A DNA stretch of 64,000 nt from Lamellibrachia satsuma (GCA_033239005.1 BSQZ01000009.1:8423252-8487251), one strand, 5' to 3'. Counted from the stretch's first letter, positions 1 through 11,639 are shown. Numbers and translations: made by a program. The notes: generated by a model not told the origin, from the sequence alone.

Positions 1-204
1 ACACATCACACACCTGTTCAAGCTCTCCACCAGTGGCGCCACTCACCACTGCAACAACTGACATTTTTATTTCTTTTGGCAAACACCTAATTTTTGTCAA
101 GAAATCTCTTAATTTCAGTTGCATACAATTGTGGATAGCGAGTTTTGGAGTTTTGCGCCCTTACACTCAGGTTGAACACACCACGCGCAGTTTTCTAGCA
201 ATTC

Positions 205-548
<344 letters not shown>

Positions 549-1107
549 ACCTGTATCATATTAATTACATATATGACATACGTGTTTGGTGCGTGTGTTT
601 ATTGCAATGTAATAATATTCTAAATAACCTAGCCGAGTTATTTTTCGGTGACATGGGTCATCGCCTGTCAATAACTAGAAAGGCGAGTCCTTGCCTAGTT
701 AGAATTCAATTCGGATGCCATTGCTGGCATTTCCGCCTATCAGGAAAACAAACAAAAACTGGCAGAGGAGTGCAGTCCTGTTGTTTTGCAATTACGTGCG
801 TGCGGTTACATATTGACTATAGTATATCACATGCCACATTCGAAGCACTGTAAATTACCGAAATCGTATCCGTTTTGTCAAAACCTTATCAACCATACAC
901 ATATTACAAACATAAAAACAGGACAGGCGAATTCCAAATTAGCCGATGTGACGACTGGAATGTATCCCTACACTACGCGGCACTTCAAACTGATCGAAAA
1001 AAGGTAGGTCAGCAACCAGTCATCGTTGCGCAGTGGCATTGCGTGTTGACACCAATTGAAAGGGAAACAAAAGTCGTAGTTTTGGGCCTATGCACTTATA
1101 GCAGTTA

Positions 1108-1226
1108 CTAAAACACAACCATTTGCAACAACACATGAGAATATCACGCCCGCGGTTTACTAGGAAAACCTTGTTGAACACAATTTGATGGGCCGCGCCA
1201 GACTGTTAGATAGCCCTACGTCAGTA
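1108..1226 (+). repeat. Dispersed repeat copy, related to 46299-46420
   Basis: Roughly three quarters of positions match by eye between this stretch and 46299-46420, including AATATCACGC, GGTTTA-TAGGAAA, TTGTTG-ACACA and ATGGGC-GCGCCA in the same order. The second copy lies just inside the right inverted repeat of the Ginger-like element, so this may be a subterminal fragment of a related element. From 1227 to about 2040 nothing else is recognisable. Confidence 0.5.
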
Positions 1227-2040
1227 GTATCAATGTCTAGCAAAATTCGCTCGCCAAATGAAAATATATTTGTATACACCTATTCCTGTATTTGCCAATA
1301 CGATATGGCTATGCTGTTTGCGTCCGAGTTCAGCTTATGTAACATATTTTGGCATTTGTTTACTAAACTAGTCCTATTTCTGCAAAATAACACGTTTGTT
1401 CGAGACTTTGCGTTGGTTCTGTGTAAGCCGGCCTCCCTTAATACGTCACAATAGTCTAAGTTACCCGATTTTCAATGAACTGCGCATGCGCTTATCGGTC
1501 TCACTGGTTAACATGTCAGCGCTCAGTCAACTGGAAAAATTACCGGAATCTCCCACTTTTAAAACCCATTTTGAGTAAACCAGCGGCGTGATTTTCTTGA
1601 TTTTAGCTGCACATGGTTAGTTTTTATTTTCTCTTAGGTACATAGCCCCAAAACCATGACTTTCGTTTCGCTTTGAGTAATGGATAGCCAACCCGCTAGC
1701 CGCTTTCTCTTCTTGCGTGGGTTAACGTGCGTTGAACACAGGAGACAAACACATAAAGCGTGTAATTCATCACAAAGATGGTGAACTGGCTAAGCTTTGA
1801 GTGCTCCACTCGGGCAACGGCCAACGTAAAATATGGTGTCTAAGATTTTGAGACGGAAAGAAGGAACGAAATCAATAATCTACTGGACAGATGAAAAAAT
1901 GCTGGGAGATATGGATTTTTTTGTGATGACATCTGCCTGTTAAACAGTTATATTGAATATATGCAAACAAGCAATTCAAACAAAGCATTCAAACTCAAAT
2001 CATGAGTGGTAGCTATGACATAATACTACTTTTGCTGAGT

Positions 2041-2135
2041 GACAAAGCCCGTGCGGAGGTTTATCGTTTCACCTACCTTGGTAGTGTGATGCCCAAAGAT
2101 GGAAGGGATTTTTACGGACACAGCAGACACAGCAG
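2041..2135 (+). pseudogene. Possible LINE reverse-transcriptase C-terminal scrap
   Basis: One frame reads RFTYLGSVMPKDG, the F-x-YLGS-x(3)-DG motif typical of the region after the RT core in many LINEs. The segment is short, has no other supporting motif and is cut by the hairpin that starts at 2136. Confidence 0.35.
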
Positions 2136-2206
2136 CAAATTCTATAGCTATGTCCACAAAATTCCTACATAATATTTCATAAGACATTATATAGTATATT
2201 CTATGA

Positions 2207-2246
<40 letters not shown>

Positions 2247-2317
2247 TCATAGAATATACTATATAATTTCTTATGAAATATTATGTAGGAATTTTGTGGA
2301 CATAGCTATAGAATTTG
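2136..2317. repeat. Long near-perfect hairpin with (TA)n loop
   Basis: The arm at 2136-2208 is repeated as its reverse complement at 2243-2317 with very few mismatches, around a loop of about 16 TA dinucleotides. Landmarks are CAAATTCTATAGCTATGTCC on the left and GGACATAGCTATAGAATTTG on the right. It may be a small foldback element or a recent template-switch product. No target-site duplication is evident. Confidence 0.85.
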
Positions 2318-3089
2318 TAGTTTAAATAGTTTTTTTATGCCATACTCTGGTATGCTCTGTACAATGCACGATGACGTCAGAATTCTAAACAAACTGGGGC
2401 TAGAGATGCACTGTGGGCTTAAGCTGGGATCGCAAGTTGCCGCCCGAGTAGTAACCCGTGCCTCGAAAAGTGGGTTAGCGCACAACACACAAGGCAGAGG
2501 CGTTAGTTTTATTTCGGAAAAAAGGAGAAAGTTGTCGGAGAATGTGGTCGACAAGAACACAGTAAAATCGTTGTGTGTTGTGTTGGATTACGTGTCAATA
2601 CTCGCTGGAAGAGTAGTACTCGGTCCACGGACCACGGGTCTTTCCGCTGTCACAGTAGTCATCGGAGAATTGACAATCAAATTCGCTTGATGCATAAAAT
2701 TTACACATTGTGAAAATATCGAAAATGTATGCAACTATTCGTAATAATCATTCCGGGAAAGGTTAGCCACCACTTTAGCATGAGTATGGTCACTGCCAGT
2801 GTGGTTCTTTTACGTCACCAATTAAATGAGACGGGACCGAAATTAACGTGATCATCTGAGTCACGAGAGATACGTAATCTCCAATGTTGAGAGCCAGGTT
2901 TTTACACCAAATGTACCCATGCGCGGTCCGGCTCTTGAACTCAAAGCTCTGGCATGTAAATCTCAATAATAGCAATGTTTCAATGAAGTAACGTCGGCAT
3001 CTTTGACAGAGACGAGACGGTCGTTGATCTGAACCCCGATTAAGCCCACAGTGCACCGCGCTCCCCGTTTGTTTTGGTTTCTGTCATCA

Positions 3090-3330
3090 TGCTTCAGAGC
3101 AATTCTATAGAATTTTTTTTCGATTTCTGGAAATGGAAAACAACCAAAGCAATTGAACAGAAACTAACAAGTTTCCAGACAATATGCTTGCGCAGATTTT
3201 TGAATATCAAATGGAATGAATCTATAAACAACGAGGAAGTCGACAAAAGAGCCACTGCCGAGCCAATCAAGTTAACAGCTCTGAAAAGAAGATGGGGGCA
3301 TTTCGGCCATGTTTTAGAATGCTGCCAATA
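3090..3330 (+). pseudogene. LINE ORF2 C-terminal fragment
   Basis: The frame from about 3090 reads a tract with TTKAIEQKL-x-SFQTICLRRFLNIKW followed by KRRWGHFGHVL. This is the region after the reverse transcriptase found in LINE endonuclease/RT proteins (conserved 'LRRILNIKW' and 'RRWRWIGHxLR'-like boxes). A stop at about 3329 and frame breaks afterwards show that it is dead. The stretch 2330-3075 holds an open frame at 2337-2690 with no recognisable domain and a weak inverted AAGCCCACAGTGCA pair near 2410 and 3040. Confidence 0.7.
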
Positions 3331-3744
3331 AAAGCACCAAAACATGTACTGGAAAAAACCCGGTAGGTTTTTTATGCACCTCGAAAAAGTTACGAACAGG
3401 CATAATGGCACATTTGCGGACCACAACACTTCCGTTGCGCACAGGCTTAGATTTCTCGTTGCCGGTTGGCAGCATATGTTCGTGGCAGCGATGGAAGGAT
3501 CTCCTGTGCATCAAGACGGAATCTGGCTTGTTCGTGCGACAAATAACAGGCGGTATTTTCCGTTTGATTTTCTGGAAAACAACATTGTACGGTTTCATAA
3601 AAAAAAACACTACTACAGGTCGACGACAAAAATATCGAATTGTGCGCACCTATATGCACAGCGAGGAGTTCCATGATTGAACTTTAGCATTGGTTGCAAT
3701 GGGAAAACAGCAATTCCCCGTAGTCTGTAGGAAGGACCCAGCGC

Positions 3745-4679
3745 GGAATATCGATTACACAGAACTGCCATATTACTATTTCTCAACAGCAACAACAATT
3801 AATTGGAATCTGATCGTCGTATCGATGAAATGATCTGTTGACAGTATATCATTTACGCAGAAGAGTAGGAGTGGAAATGCAATAATGTTAGGAACGTTGC
3901 TAATCTATTCGCGCGTATGTTTCATGATAGATCTCCGTTGTCTACTGAATAGACAAATATGACTACGTTCGTCGTGATGTAAAGACACACTAATCGCAAT
4001 GATGTGGAAAACATGAACATCATATACAAAACATGCTATGAATACTGAACGATATTGTTCAAGTTAATACCACAAGAACAACAACACCACCACCAACAAC
4101 AACGCAAACAACAACAACGGTACGATACAATAACTTAAGTTGGCGCTGTATTGGCGTGAAATCATCAAATGCTGTCATATTTTTCTTCAAATCAACATAC
4201 AACATGTCCCCCCATCAAATGGTGTCCAAGGCAATCTCATAACGTGAGAGAGATCATCCAGTCATCGGCATGGGCATATGTCGCCGGCAATATACTAGAA
4301 CATTAAATAGTGTTGTAGTCCTTAAATATTGCCAAGTTCCGGTTCAAAAAAATATTTTCCATGAAGCAACAATTTACTAAAATCGGGTATCGTCTCAAAA
4401 TCAGCGACACTTCATTCGTATACCATGAATCAGGAAGTAATTTAGCTATCCGTCCAAAAGTGATCACGCAAACGAGAACACTCGCGAGACTTGGATGACG
4501 ACGTTGTCCTAACAATGATGCGCAGATAGCTTGATAATAGAGTAGTCGGCCACTTTAAACGTGTTTGACACCGAAGTGTCCCACGATCCTTCATGTTATC
4601 AGCTAGTAATGATCAAGACATTGTGAACAAAGTAACATCTACACAGACGTGTAGAATATCATCTCGTGTTCTAATAACA
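3745..4679 (+). repeat. Segmental duplication, copy A part 1 (matches 15825-16797)
   Basis: The order of landmarks is the same in both copies: TTTCTCAAC-(CAA)n-TTAATTGGAA, TGCAATAATGTTA, the CAA microsatellite, GGCGTGAAATCA/GGTAACAAATCA, TCGCCGGCAATA, CTCAAAATCAGCGACACTTC, GTGATCACGCAAACGAGAA and a tail ending in ATCTCGTGTTCTAATAACAA. Identity looks about 80-85%. It contains no gene. It is the upstream flank of DL-1, and copy B lies about 12 kb away on the same strand. Confidence 0.85.
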
Positions 4680-4725
4680 ATAATAATAATAATAATAATA
4701 ACAATAATAATAATAACAATAAGCC
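4680..4725. repeat. (AAT)n microsatellite
   Basis: A run of AAT/AAC triplets lies directly at the point where the two segmental-duplication copies stop matching. Confidence 0.9.
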
Positions 4726-4914
4726 AAACATAATATATAATTATGTTCAATAAGACAAGCGAACTGCCCCGGTGACATTCGAAGCCCCTAAAGGGAAAAC
4801 AAGAAGGATACAAGAAAAAGAAGCTGCCTCTATGACCTTCCCTACCCTTATTCTGGGCAGGCCTTCCTATGCATCCACTGCAGCCGATATTGCCCCCCCC
4901 CCATTGCCATACCA

Positions 4915-5000
4915 CTCAAAGCGCTTTACCCTTCACCTCCTGGCAGACTGTTCATTCCAACGCCATCTCGAATTCTCTGGGAAGCATTAAGCCTCGCTGC
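4915..5000 (+). repeat. Dispersed repeat copy, matches 13875-13990
   Basis: CAAAGCGCTTTAC, TTCACC-CCTGGCAGAC, TTCATTCCAACGCCATCTCG and CTGGGAAGCATT recur in order at 13878-13990. No coding function is seen. Confidence 0.75.
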
Positions 5001-5159
5001 AATTACTGGGCGAAGACTATTCGTTTAGATAATCACCGTTGTCTATAGCCTGATGCTCATTTACAGTCGAGTGAACTAGACATTTCACAAGATTTAACAA
5101 GATTGCCATCGGTGGCAAAGACCCAGGTGGCAAGAGGACAAGGAAGTTATTGGCTTATC

Positions 5160-5415
5160 GAGAATTCAACATTTTTAATTTATGTGCAACCCGTCCTCCT
5201 GAGATATGTGTCAGCCTTGTTTATATTCACGTTGCTAGCAGTTACACAATCTGTAGATAATTCGTTCCATTCATTTATTCTCCTCTGTGAGAACGAGTAC
5301 TTTTTGGTATCCAATCTACACTGATCCTTTACCAACGTTACCTCATGTCCTTTAGTTCTACCATCTATGTTGAGTGAGAAAATCTCCTCTTAACCTCCTC
5401 GTCTCTAGTGTTGTT
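5160..5415 (-). pseudogene. LINE 3'-end fragment (ORF2 C-terminus)
   Basis: On the minus strand one frame reads LTTLETRRLRGDFL, and after a short deletion KGHEVTLVKDQCRLD, KKYSFSQRRINEWNELS and TYLRR before a stop. This is the C-terminal region common to many LINE ORF2 proteins (LExRRLRGD, then RxxxRKxxFxxRxxxxWNxLP). The internal deletion and frame change mark it as inactive. Confidence 0.75.
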
Positions 5416-5419
5416 AAAC

Positions 5420-5545
5420 CACAACGCAACGTGGAGTGAACCAAATTGGCCAAGCTTTGAAACGACAACAAGAGGAGTCGAACCCGGGTTCTCTCGCATG
5501 AGAGTCCGATGTTCCAACCACTGCGCCACTGGGCCCCACAAAGAA
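5420..5545 (-). mobile_element. tRNA-derived SINE head
   Basis: The minus strand carries TGGCGCAGTGGTTGG, a good RNA polymerase III box A, and GGGTTCGACTCC, a good box B, about 33 bp apart as in a tRNA. Between them is a short CTCTC/GAGAG hairpin around ATGC. The acceptor stem does not pair, so this is a tRNA-like SINE head and not a functional tRNA. It runs straight into the LINE 3' fragment on the same strand. Only the box A half recurs at 17985-18015. Confidence 0.75.
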
Positions 5546-5835
5546 TTACCAAGAAGAAGAACTGCTCTTGGCATTCTCGGGAATTCAACGTCGTTTCAGT
5601 GTTCACTTTTCCCAACGTTCTATGCCGTTGTTATAACTGTCGAAGTGACGCTGGAGAGGCAGACGGAGGAGAGATGTTTCGGCCGAGGATAGAGGCATCC
5701 TTATAATCCACCAGGCACAACTTGCGCAAACAAATATTTATTACTGATTTAGCGTTGAAGACTGCGCAGCAAACATTACACGGGAGTGTTTGTCGTGAGA
5801 CTGTTGTTGTGCATCGTCATGAGCGCTTCTAGGCA
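5505..5835 (+). repeat. Segmental duplication, copy A part 2 (matches 17965-18310)
   Basis: The two copies share the box A half of the SINE, AAGAACTGCTC-TGGC, GACGCTGGA-AGGCAGACGGAGG, the AATCCACCAGGCACAACTTG tract, AACATTACACGGGAGTGTTT and TGTTGTGCATCGTCATGAGC, at well over 80% identity. Together with part 1 it shows a duplicated 2.1-2.5 kb segment. The following 5836-6029 holds nothing recognisable. Confidence 0.88.
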
Positions 5836-6029
5836 TGTAGTAATTACAACGGAGCATTTGATATATAATGATTAGTAGTGCGGCCGCGGAATTGATCACG
5901 TATTTCCTATTGTGGGTGTGTCATACATCTATAGAAGATGTATAATGCTTGGCGTTCCTTATTGCACACAGAAATTGCAGCATTACAGGAAGCATCTCAC
6001 TGCTTGAGTCGCACCTCTCACTGAGGGTA

Positions 6030-6113
6030 AGTTGTCATCAGTTGTAGCTCGTTTTAGTAATGTGCTTACTTGGCTTCAAGAAGGTCAACATTCCGTTAAC
6101 ATCGACAGCTTGG
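6030..6113 (+). repeat. 83-bp repeat, source-like copy of 8560-8643
   Basis: GTTGTCATCAGTTGTAGCTC through CTTACTTGGCTTCAAGAAGG and ACATTCCGTTAACATCGA recurs with few changes at 8560-8643, inside the DL-1 intron. Confidence 0.85.
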
Positions 6114-6576
6114 AAAACATAACACAATTTAAGGAGAATGACGTACAGAGCAACACATTTCAGACAAATGGAAAAGGAAACCATTGTCTTATCTCGAGTC
6201 CAACACATTGTAAAAATGTAAAAAAAAAAATTATCTTATATTTTGGTAGATACTGTCTTTTGTCTTTGCTGGGTTGACGTGATGAAAGTATGCAACGCTA
6301 GTTAATGTGATTGAGCATCTTAAGTGCTGGACAAAGTCATATTTGTAACGCTTCTGCTTGTGAGATGTTTGTTTCAAAGAATTTGGTTGTCTCTCATACG
6401 TTCTCCTTTCATAAGCAAAGGTAAAATCGTTAGCACACGTCTGAGTGTCCTGTTTGTGTGTATTCCACTTCACTGCATAATATTATGTGTTAATCTTTGT
6501 TAACTGTAGCCTGCAGCATTAATATCATGTGCTACAAGTGTTGATTGCTCATATCGAGGATGGAAGTCACATTGCT

Positions 6577-6593
6577 GACCGAAATTATATAAG
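6577..6593 (+). promoter_or_regulatory. Candidate TATA promoter of DL-1
   Basis: ACCGAAATTATATAAG here closely matches ACCGAAGGTATATAAG on the minus strand at 24968-24983, the candidate promoter of DL-2. It lies about 320 bp upstream of the DL-1 coding-exon acceptor. The first exon would be a short 5' UTR exon, but its donor is not clear. Confidence 0.4.
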
Positions 6594-6916
6594 TTGATGT
6601 AGTCTTCACATGTAGTGTAAGCTACCTAGAAATGACGAGAAAGAGTCTGGTTGTCGTCATGTACTCTGAATGGAAAACGTCGCTGACTCGGTGAACCAAG
6701 ACGTGCAAATCACTCTGGGAATGTTATTGTCTGCTGATACTTCCAGACCTTCGGGTTTATTGGGGAGCTCAACCAATAATGAAGTGATGTTCCTTATGCA
6801 AACTGTATATTTATTTCACGGATTATTTTTGGTTTAGAAGATGCTATATATCCGATGAAATAGGTTTGCCACCCACAACAGTTTCTCGACGTGTGTTGGT
6901 GGTTATGTTACAGAAA

Positions 6917-8263
6917 ATGGCAGCTTTGACATGTGCCGCTGTGATGCTGGTTCTGGTCGCCGTTATGCGGCCATCTTCGGGCGACCTTAGTACAAATCCT
7001 GCTGACCGACAGCGATGTGATACGTTGGGCGGAGGCTACCGTCCACTGCACGAACATGACGGCGAATGGCTGATTGATGGACTGGGTAACGATGCTCCTG
7101 TCCAAGGAGGTTTGGTCAAACGAAACGTGGACAGTGATTACGCCGGCGAGAAGCGAGCGATATTCCGTACACATTTAGGGAAACGACGACCGTTCCAAAG
7201 GTATCTGGGAAACCACAGGGCATACATAGGGAAACGAGCAACTGAGAAGTATCTTTTCCGGGAGGACATGAGCAAACAGTTCTCTCAAATGGAGAAGTCT
7301 CTTTTCCGGGCGGACTTGTTCAAACGGTTCCAATTTCTGGTCGATCCGACGACACAATTTCAGTTCCGAAGAGGTTTGGGGAAACGATGCTCGACTCGGT
7401 TGACGATCGATGGAGACTACAGTCCGCTGCACGAATATGACGGCGAATGGTTAAGTGATCAACTGGCTAAAAGTGGTCCTTGGCGCGGAGGTTTGGGCAA
7501 GCGACGCGTGGACACAGATGACGCATACGAAACGCAAGCGAAGTTCAGGGCCGATTTGGGGAAAAGACAAACGTTCCGAGTTCATGGGAAACGGGCCGCC
7601 TTCAGGGCTTATACAGGGCAGCGAGCAAGTCCCCCAATGGAGTTGGGCAAGCAGGCTCGTTTGTGGGCTGACTTGGGCAAACGATTCCACCTTCGAGGAT
7701 ATCCGGCGAAACGATTTCAATTACGGCGAAATTTGAGGGAACGAACGCCTTTTCGAGGTGACTTACCGAAACGCGTTCCATCCCGAGTAAATTTAGGGTC
7801 TCGATCAGCGTTCCGCTTCGATCTGGGGAAACGATACTCGACTAGATTGGTGTACGGCGGAAACTACAGTCCGTTGTATGACTATGACGGCGAACTGGCT
7901 AAAGGCGCACTTTTCCGCGGGGATTTGAGCAAGCGAAATGACGACAACGAAGACGCCTCCGAAACGCGAGCGATGTTCCAAGAAGATTTGGGCAAGCGGG
8001 CTCCTTTCCGTCCGGATTTGAGCAAACGATTCCAATTTTGGGGATATACAGGGAAACGTATTCCGATCACAGGGGATTTCGAAAAGGGAATTATGTTCCG
8101 AGGTACCTTTGGCAAACGTGGACCATGTCGAAAAGATTTGGGCAAACGATCACCGTCCTGCGTATATCTAGGAAAACGATACTCAACTAGGTTGATCCGA
8201 CCAAGAATCTTCCGCCCAGACACGGCTAACACAGCATCCATGGTGTTCCCACAGGTAATATAG
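6917..8263 (+). CDS. DL-1: secreted multi-peptide precursor, diverged and internally triplicated
   Basis: The product (448 aa) is a likely neuropeptide or peptide-hormone precursor. The ATG is chosen because TTATGTTACAG|AAAATGG is the acceptor context seen in DL-2 and DL-3; the open frame upstream has no ATG in good context. Residues 1-23 form a hydrophobic signal peptide ending in RPSSG, followed by ADRQRCD, a conserved pro-region. About 13 Gly-Lys-Arg sites follow (for example [18 protein letters not shown]), together with degraded sites ending LSKR, LPKR, PAKR or LGSR. The module '[11 protein letters not shown]... acidic spacer ... FRxDLGKR' occurs three times, near 7024, 7388 and 7832, whereas the paralogues have it once. 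The family stop after RSDLG is lost, and the frame runs ANTASM onward through a GT donor at 8255. Splicing to 9811 would change the C-terminus. Many peptides are diverged, so it may be neofunctionalised or decaying. Function is inferred from architecture only. Confidence 0.8.
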   Translation: MAALTCAAVMLVLVAVMRPSSGDLSTNPADRQRCDTLGGGYRPLHEHDGEWLIDGLGNDAPVQGGLVKRNVDSDYAGEKRAIFRTHLGKRRPFQRYLGNHRAYIGKRATEKYLFREDMSKQFSQMEKSLFRADLFKRFQFLVDPTTQFQFRRGLGKRCSTRLTIDGDYSPLHEYDGEWLSDQLAKSGPWRGGLGKRRVDTDDAYETQAKFRADLGKRQTFRVHGKRAAFRAYTGQRASPPMELGKQARLWADLGKRFHLRGYPAKRFQLRRNLRERTPFRGDLPKRVPSRVNLGSRSAFRFDLGKRYSTRLVYGGNYSPLYDYDGELAKGALFRGDLSKRNDDNEDASETRAMFQEDLGKRAPFRPDLSKRFQFWGYTGKRIPITGDFEKGIMFRGTFGKRGPCRKDLGKRSPSCVYLGKRYSTRLIRPRIFRPDTANTASMVFPQVI

Positions 8264-8315
8264 ACATTAACTTCACTGAATGTGTCCTCATCTTATGTAA
8301 TACATGCAAATAGTA

Positions 8316-8771
<456 letters not shown>

Positions 8772-9334
8772 AAATATACAGTAAAATACAGTGATATTGC
8801 GGACATTTTGTTATACCGATGATATAGTGACTACGCCAATTTGGTTAGTGATGTTTACAGAACCAAAACATAATGTTGTGCGCACCGTACATAGGTTAAT
8901 GATACGACAATGAACGACATAATAGAGGAATTATCACTGTTATGAGTAAAATACGCCAGTTCTTTTTCATCGGCATCCTTCTGTCTCGCTGGTTTGTGCT
9001 ACTGAACCTAGAGTTCTTTCCAGGGCTCAAGACTGGGCGAAGTACACGGGTGTAATGGGCTGCGCAGTCGTCATGGTCCTATCTCTGCCTCAATGGTAGA
9101 TTCCAAAAGTACGTAGAGGCCTACATCTCGCACGAGCTCGGCTGCAGGAACTGCCGGAAAGATGGCAAGGTTGACATCAGACCGGCGTTCCACTCCCGAT
9201 TCTTTGTTAGCGTTTACTCCGTCAGATCACTTGCCTACGAGTGGGCATGATCGGCCCAGTACCATTTGTCCGTAGATGGGGGCTGGAATAGTTATCTTTA
9301 GCATCGTTACTAAAGGAAACAATGGGTCAAATAT

Positions 9335-9720
9335 CGGTCCACGTCATCGTTTTTGTCCGGTCGATTCTAATCATGCGAATCATGTGCAAACTAATTAAGC
9401 ACGTTTATTGTAGTCGTCACATGACACAATTCGTGTAAATTTCCGTGAAACAAATCAATTACCCTGTCACGTGGTTACCAATTCCATCAGACGTGCAGGC
9501 TTCGTTTTCTCGCGAGGGAGTAAGATGGACAAAATGGCAATAGCGCACTGAATTTTTTTTCGGTATTACGCCAAATTAAGGACACACGGAACTGCGATGA
9601 TATTGTTATCTTCCGCCCATTATTAATTAAAAGATTGCGAAAGTTGTATTTTACAACGAGCGGATCCGGCAAGTTTTGTTTCATATTCACGTTTTGTACG
9701 GCACATTTCAATGACATTTG
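9335..9720 (+). other. Conserved intronic block, DL-1 copy
   Basis: Relative to gene orientation this stretch matches the DL-3 intron (61400-61770) and the DL-4 locus (31080-31330). Landmarks on the complementary strand are CTTTCGCAA, CGCAGTTCCGTG, the CTCGCGAG tract, GTAACCACGTGACAGG, ACTACAATAAACGTGCTTAA and a GATGACGTGG end. It lies within 100 bp of the downstream exon. A partial reading frame (RIMCKLIKHVYCSRH, compare RIMSKLQIKHVYCSRH in DL-4) may be the trace of a lost exon, but frames break in every copy. The rest of the intron, 8766-9334, shows nothing else. Confidence 0.7.
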
Positions 9721-9810
9721 TTCTAAACACGCGGAACTATTTTAAGTTGTCAACTTTGTCACTACATTGGCGCAATACAGGCTCAGTGTTTTCTGGTTCC
9801 TGTTCTGCAG

Positions 9811-9977
9811 GCAACAATGAGGACGACAAAAGCAGCTGACCTAGAATCCTACGCCACACCAGACCCGTTCACAGCGCATACTCCGACGAATGACGACACG
9901 TTGGCAATATGTCGATGGTGGAGATGCGGACGTCTCCGAAGTCAACATTGATCTGATGTTTTTATATTAAAAATAAA
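9811..9977 (+). other. DL-1 downstream exon with polyadenylation signal
   Basis: An acceptor TTCCTGTTCTGCAG|GCAACAATGA is shared almost exactly with the minus-strand exons at 60750 and 30459, and less exactly with 23349. The exon retains family landmarks (CCTACG-CACA-C-GACCCGTTCACAGCGC). AATAAA is at 9972-9977. In DL-2 and DL-3 the coding frame stops before the splice, so there this exon is 3' UTR. In DL-1 the lost stop would let translation continue for about 37 residues to a TGA near 9952. Confidence 0.65.
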
Positions 9978-10784
9978 AATGTCGTCTTAATCTATAAAAC
10001 ACACGTGGGCTTATGCATTATGCATGTATTCAAACTTGCACGAATCACGATAATTGATGTATTAACGTTTGCACGTATTTATGATTGGTTATTATGTTGT
10101 AGTTTGAAATATATTGAACTTGGTTATCTGTTGTATATTTCGTGTGGCACTTTGCAGTAGAACGTTCCTGTGTAGCGGTTATAAATTAGAAGTGTTTCCT
10201 GCTGGAGCGGTCGAAGCCATTACTGACAATTGTACTATAGGCAGGAATGTGTCTAAATTGCAAATATTGTGTGAACCGTATATTGAGCGTACACCAATTT
10301 GGTGTGATTTCCGCCTTCACCAAACACATATTATATTAAAAGTGATATAATTTATTAAGTTAAGTTCCCGCTACATTTAGCACTGACGTATTCAACAAGG
10401 TCGAAAATAGGAAATATGACTGATGAATATTCAACAATTAGATGTAGACGCAGTGTTAACATTTATTAGTCAATATTGTTTAGCGCTTAAATGGCGATTA
10501 ATGAGAATAAGTTCGTTGTATCGAATAAACACGTGCATCTGATATTCATTTGAGTACGTGTTTACATGGGTGCGACTCTCCATGATAATCACAAATTCAG
10601 TCCAACGTGTCTTCAAGTCTTCAATAGACATGCTGTTTCATGACATGGCGACACGATTTGATTCAAAATTACGGGTAAATCTGCCGCGACAATCTTCATT
10701 ACAAAATAACACAAATCGAAATACAAGCTAATAGCGGTCGAAAAACGTTTGATGCTTGCTTCGAAACTAACCAGATAGCTATCG
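9978..10784. other. Stretch with nothing recognisable
   Basis: AT-rich sequence with no ORF of note, no repeat match found within the window and no RNA-gene signal seen. Confidence 0.6.
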
Positions 10785-11625
10785 TTTGTCCGATTCTCGC
10801 TCGCTTTCGTGAGAACAGAGAGTCTGGCTTCTAAGGGGTGGTTTGCCTGTTGCCGACTCCATTTTGTATGAAGCGCCAGCAGCCAATCAGCGTCATTATC
10901 AAGATTTTACACTATACGCTTATTTTGCATGAGTGAACTTTTTTTAGTTGACAGTTGTGTCAATATAATCAAAGTTTAACGCTGATTCGAATTGCATCGT
11001 ATAAACTGATAAAACGTTCACTCTTATTTGATGAATTAACCTAATCCACGGATGAGAGCCGAATTAATATATTAATGTGTGCACCCAGAATCTGGGTGCA
11101 TACATAATTTCCGTCACAATGAAAAGTACGGCTTGACTCCAGGCGATGACGTGTGCGTCAACCGGTGGCGCCACATCGCAGAACCCGGATAATTGAGGCG
11201 AGGCATATTTTAGCCACGATTTGCAGGCTCCGCGCTGTGGCGCCACCGTTTGTCGCACACACATTCGCCTTTGTGCAGAGTGGGATTTTCATTGCGATGG
11301 AAATTATGTATGCGCCCAGATTCTGGGTGCATACACAAGTAGCTATTTAAGATATCATCCGGGCATTTGGCTAATTCACAAAATAAGAGTTAACATTTAT
11401 CAGTTTATACGATGCAATTCGAACTAACTTCCAACTTTGATTATATTGACACAACTGTCCGACCGAAAAGTTAAATCAGGAAAAAAATGTTAGTGTACCA
11501 CCTCGATACCGACGCCGATTGGCTGCTGGCGCTTCACGGGAACGCCTACACAAAATGGAGTGGTGACAGTGGGTAACAACGAGACCACGCCTCTGTATCT
11601 AGACTGTCTTTTTGGCGATTTCATG
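10785..11625. mobile_element. Foldback element, complete copy with about 400-bp arms
   Basis: The left arm (10785-11200) and right arm (about 11240-11625) are reverse complements. Shared landmarks are GCGCCAGCAGCCAAT, GACAGTTGTGTCAATATAAT, AATTGCATCGTATAAACTGA and TGCACCCAGAATCTGGGTGC. They meet at a GC-rich core with inverted GGTGGCGCCAC boxes. There is no coding sequence. The structure is that of a TIR-dominated non-autonomous foldback/MITE family, with further arms at 11640 and 19735. Confidence 0.85.
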
Positions 11626-11639
11626 ATTGTGGGTGCATA

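Noticed and set aside
2337..2690. 117-codon + open frame
   Set aside because: No domain recognised. A weak inverted match of its N-terminal DNA to 3020-3060 suggests repeat sequence rather than a gene.
5440..5545. Functional tRNA with a CAT anticodon
   Set aside because: Boxes A and B are good but the acceptor stem does not pair and the anticodon arm is malformed, so it is a SINE head.
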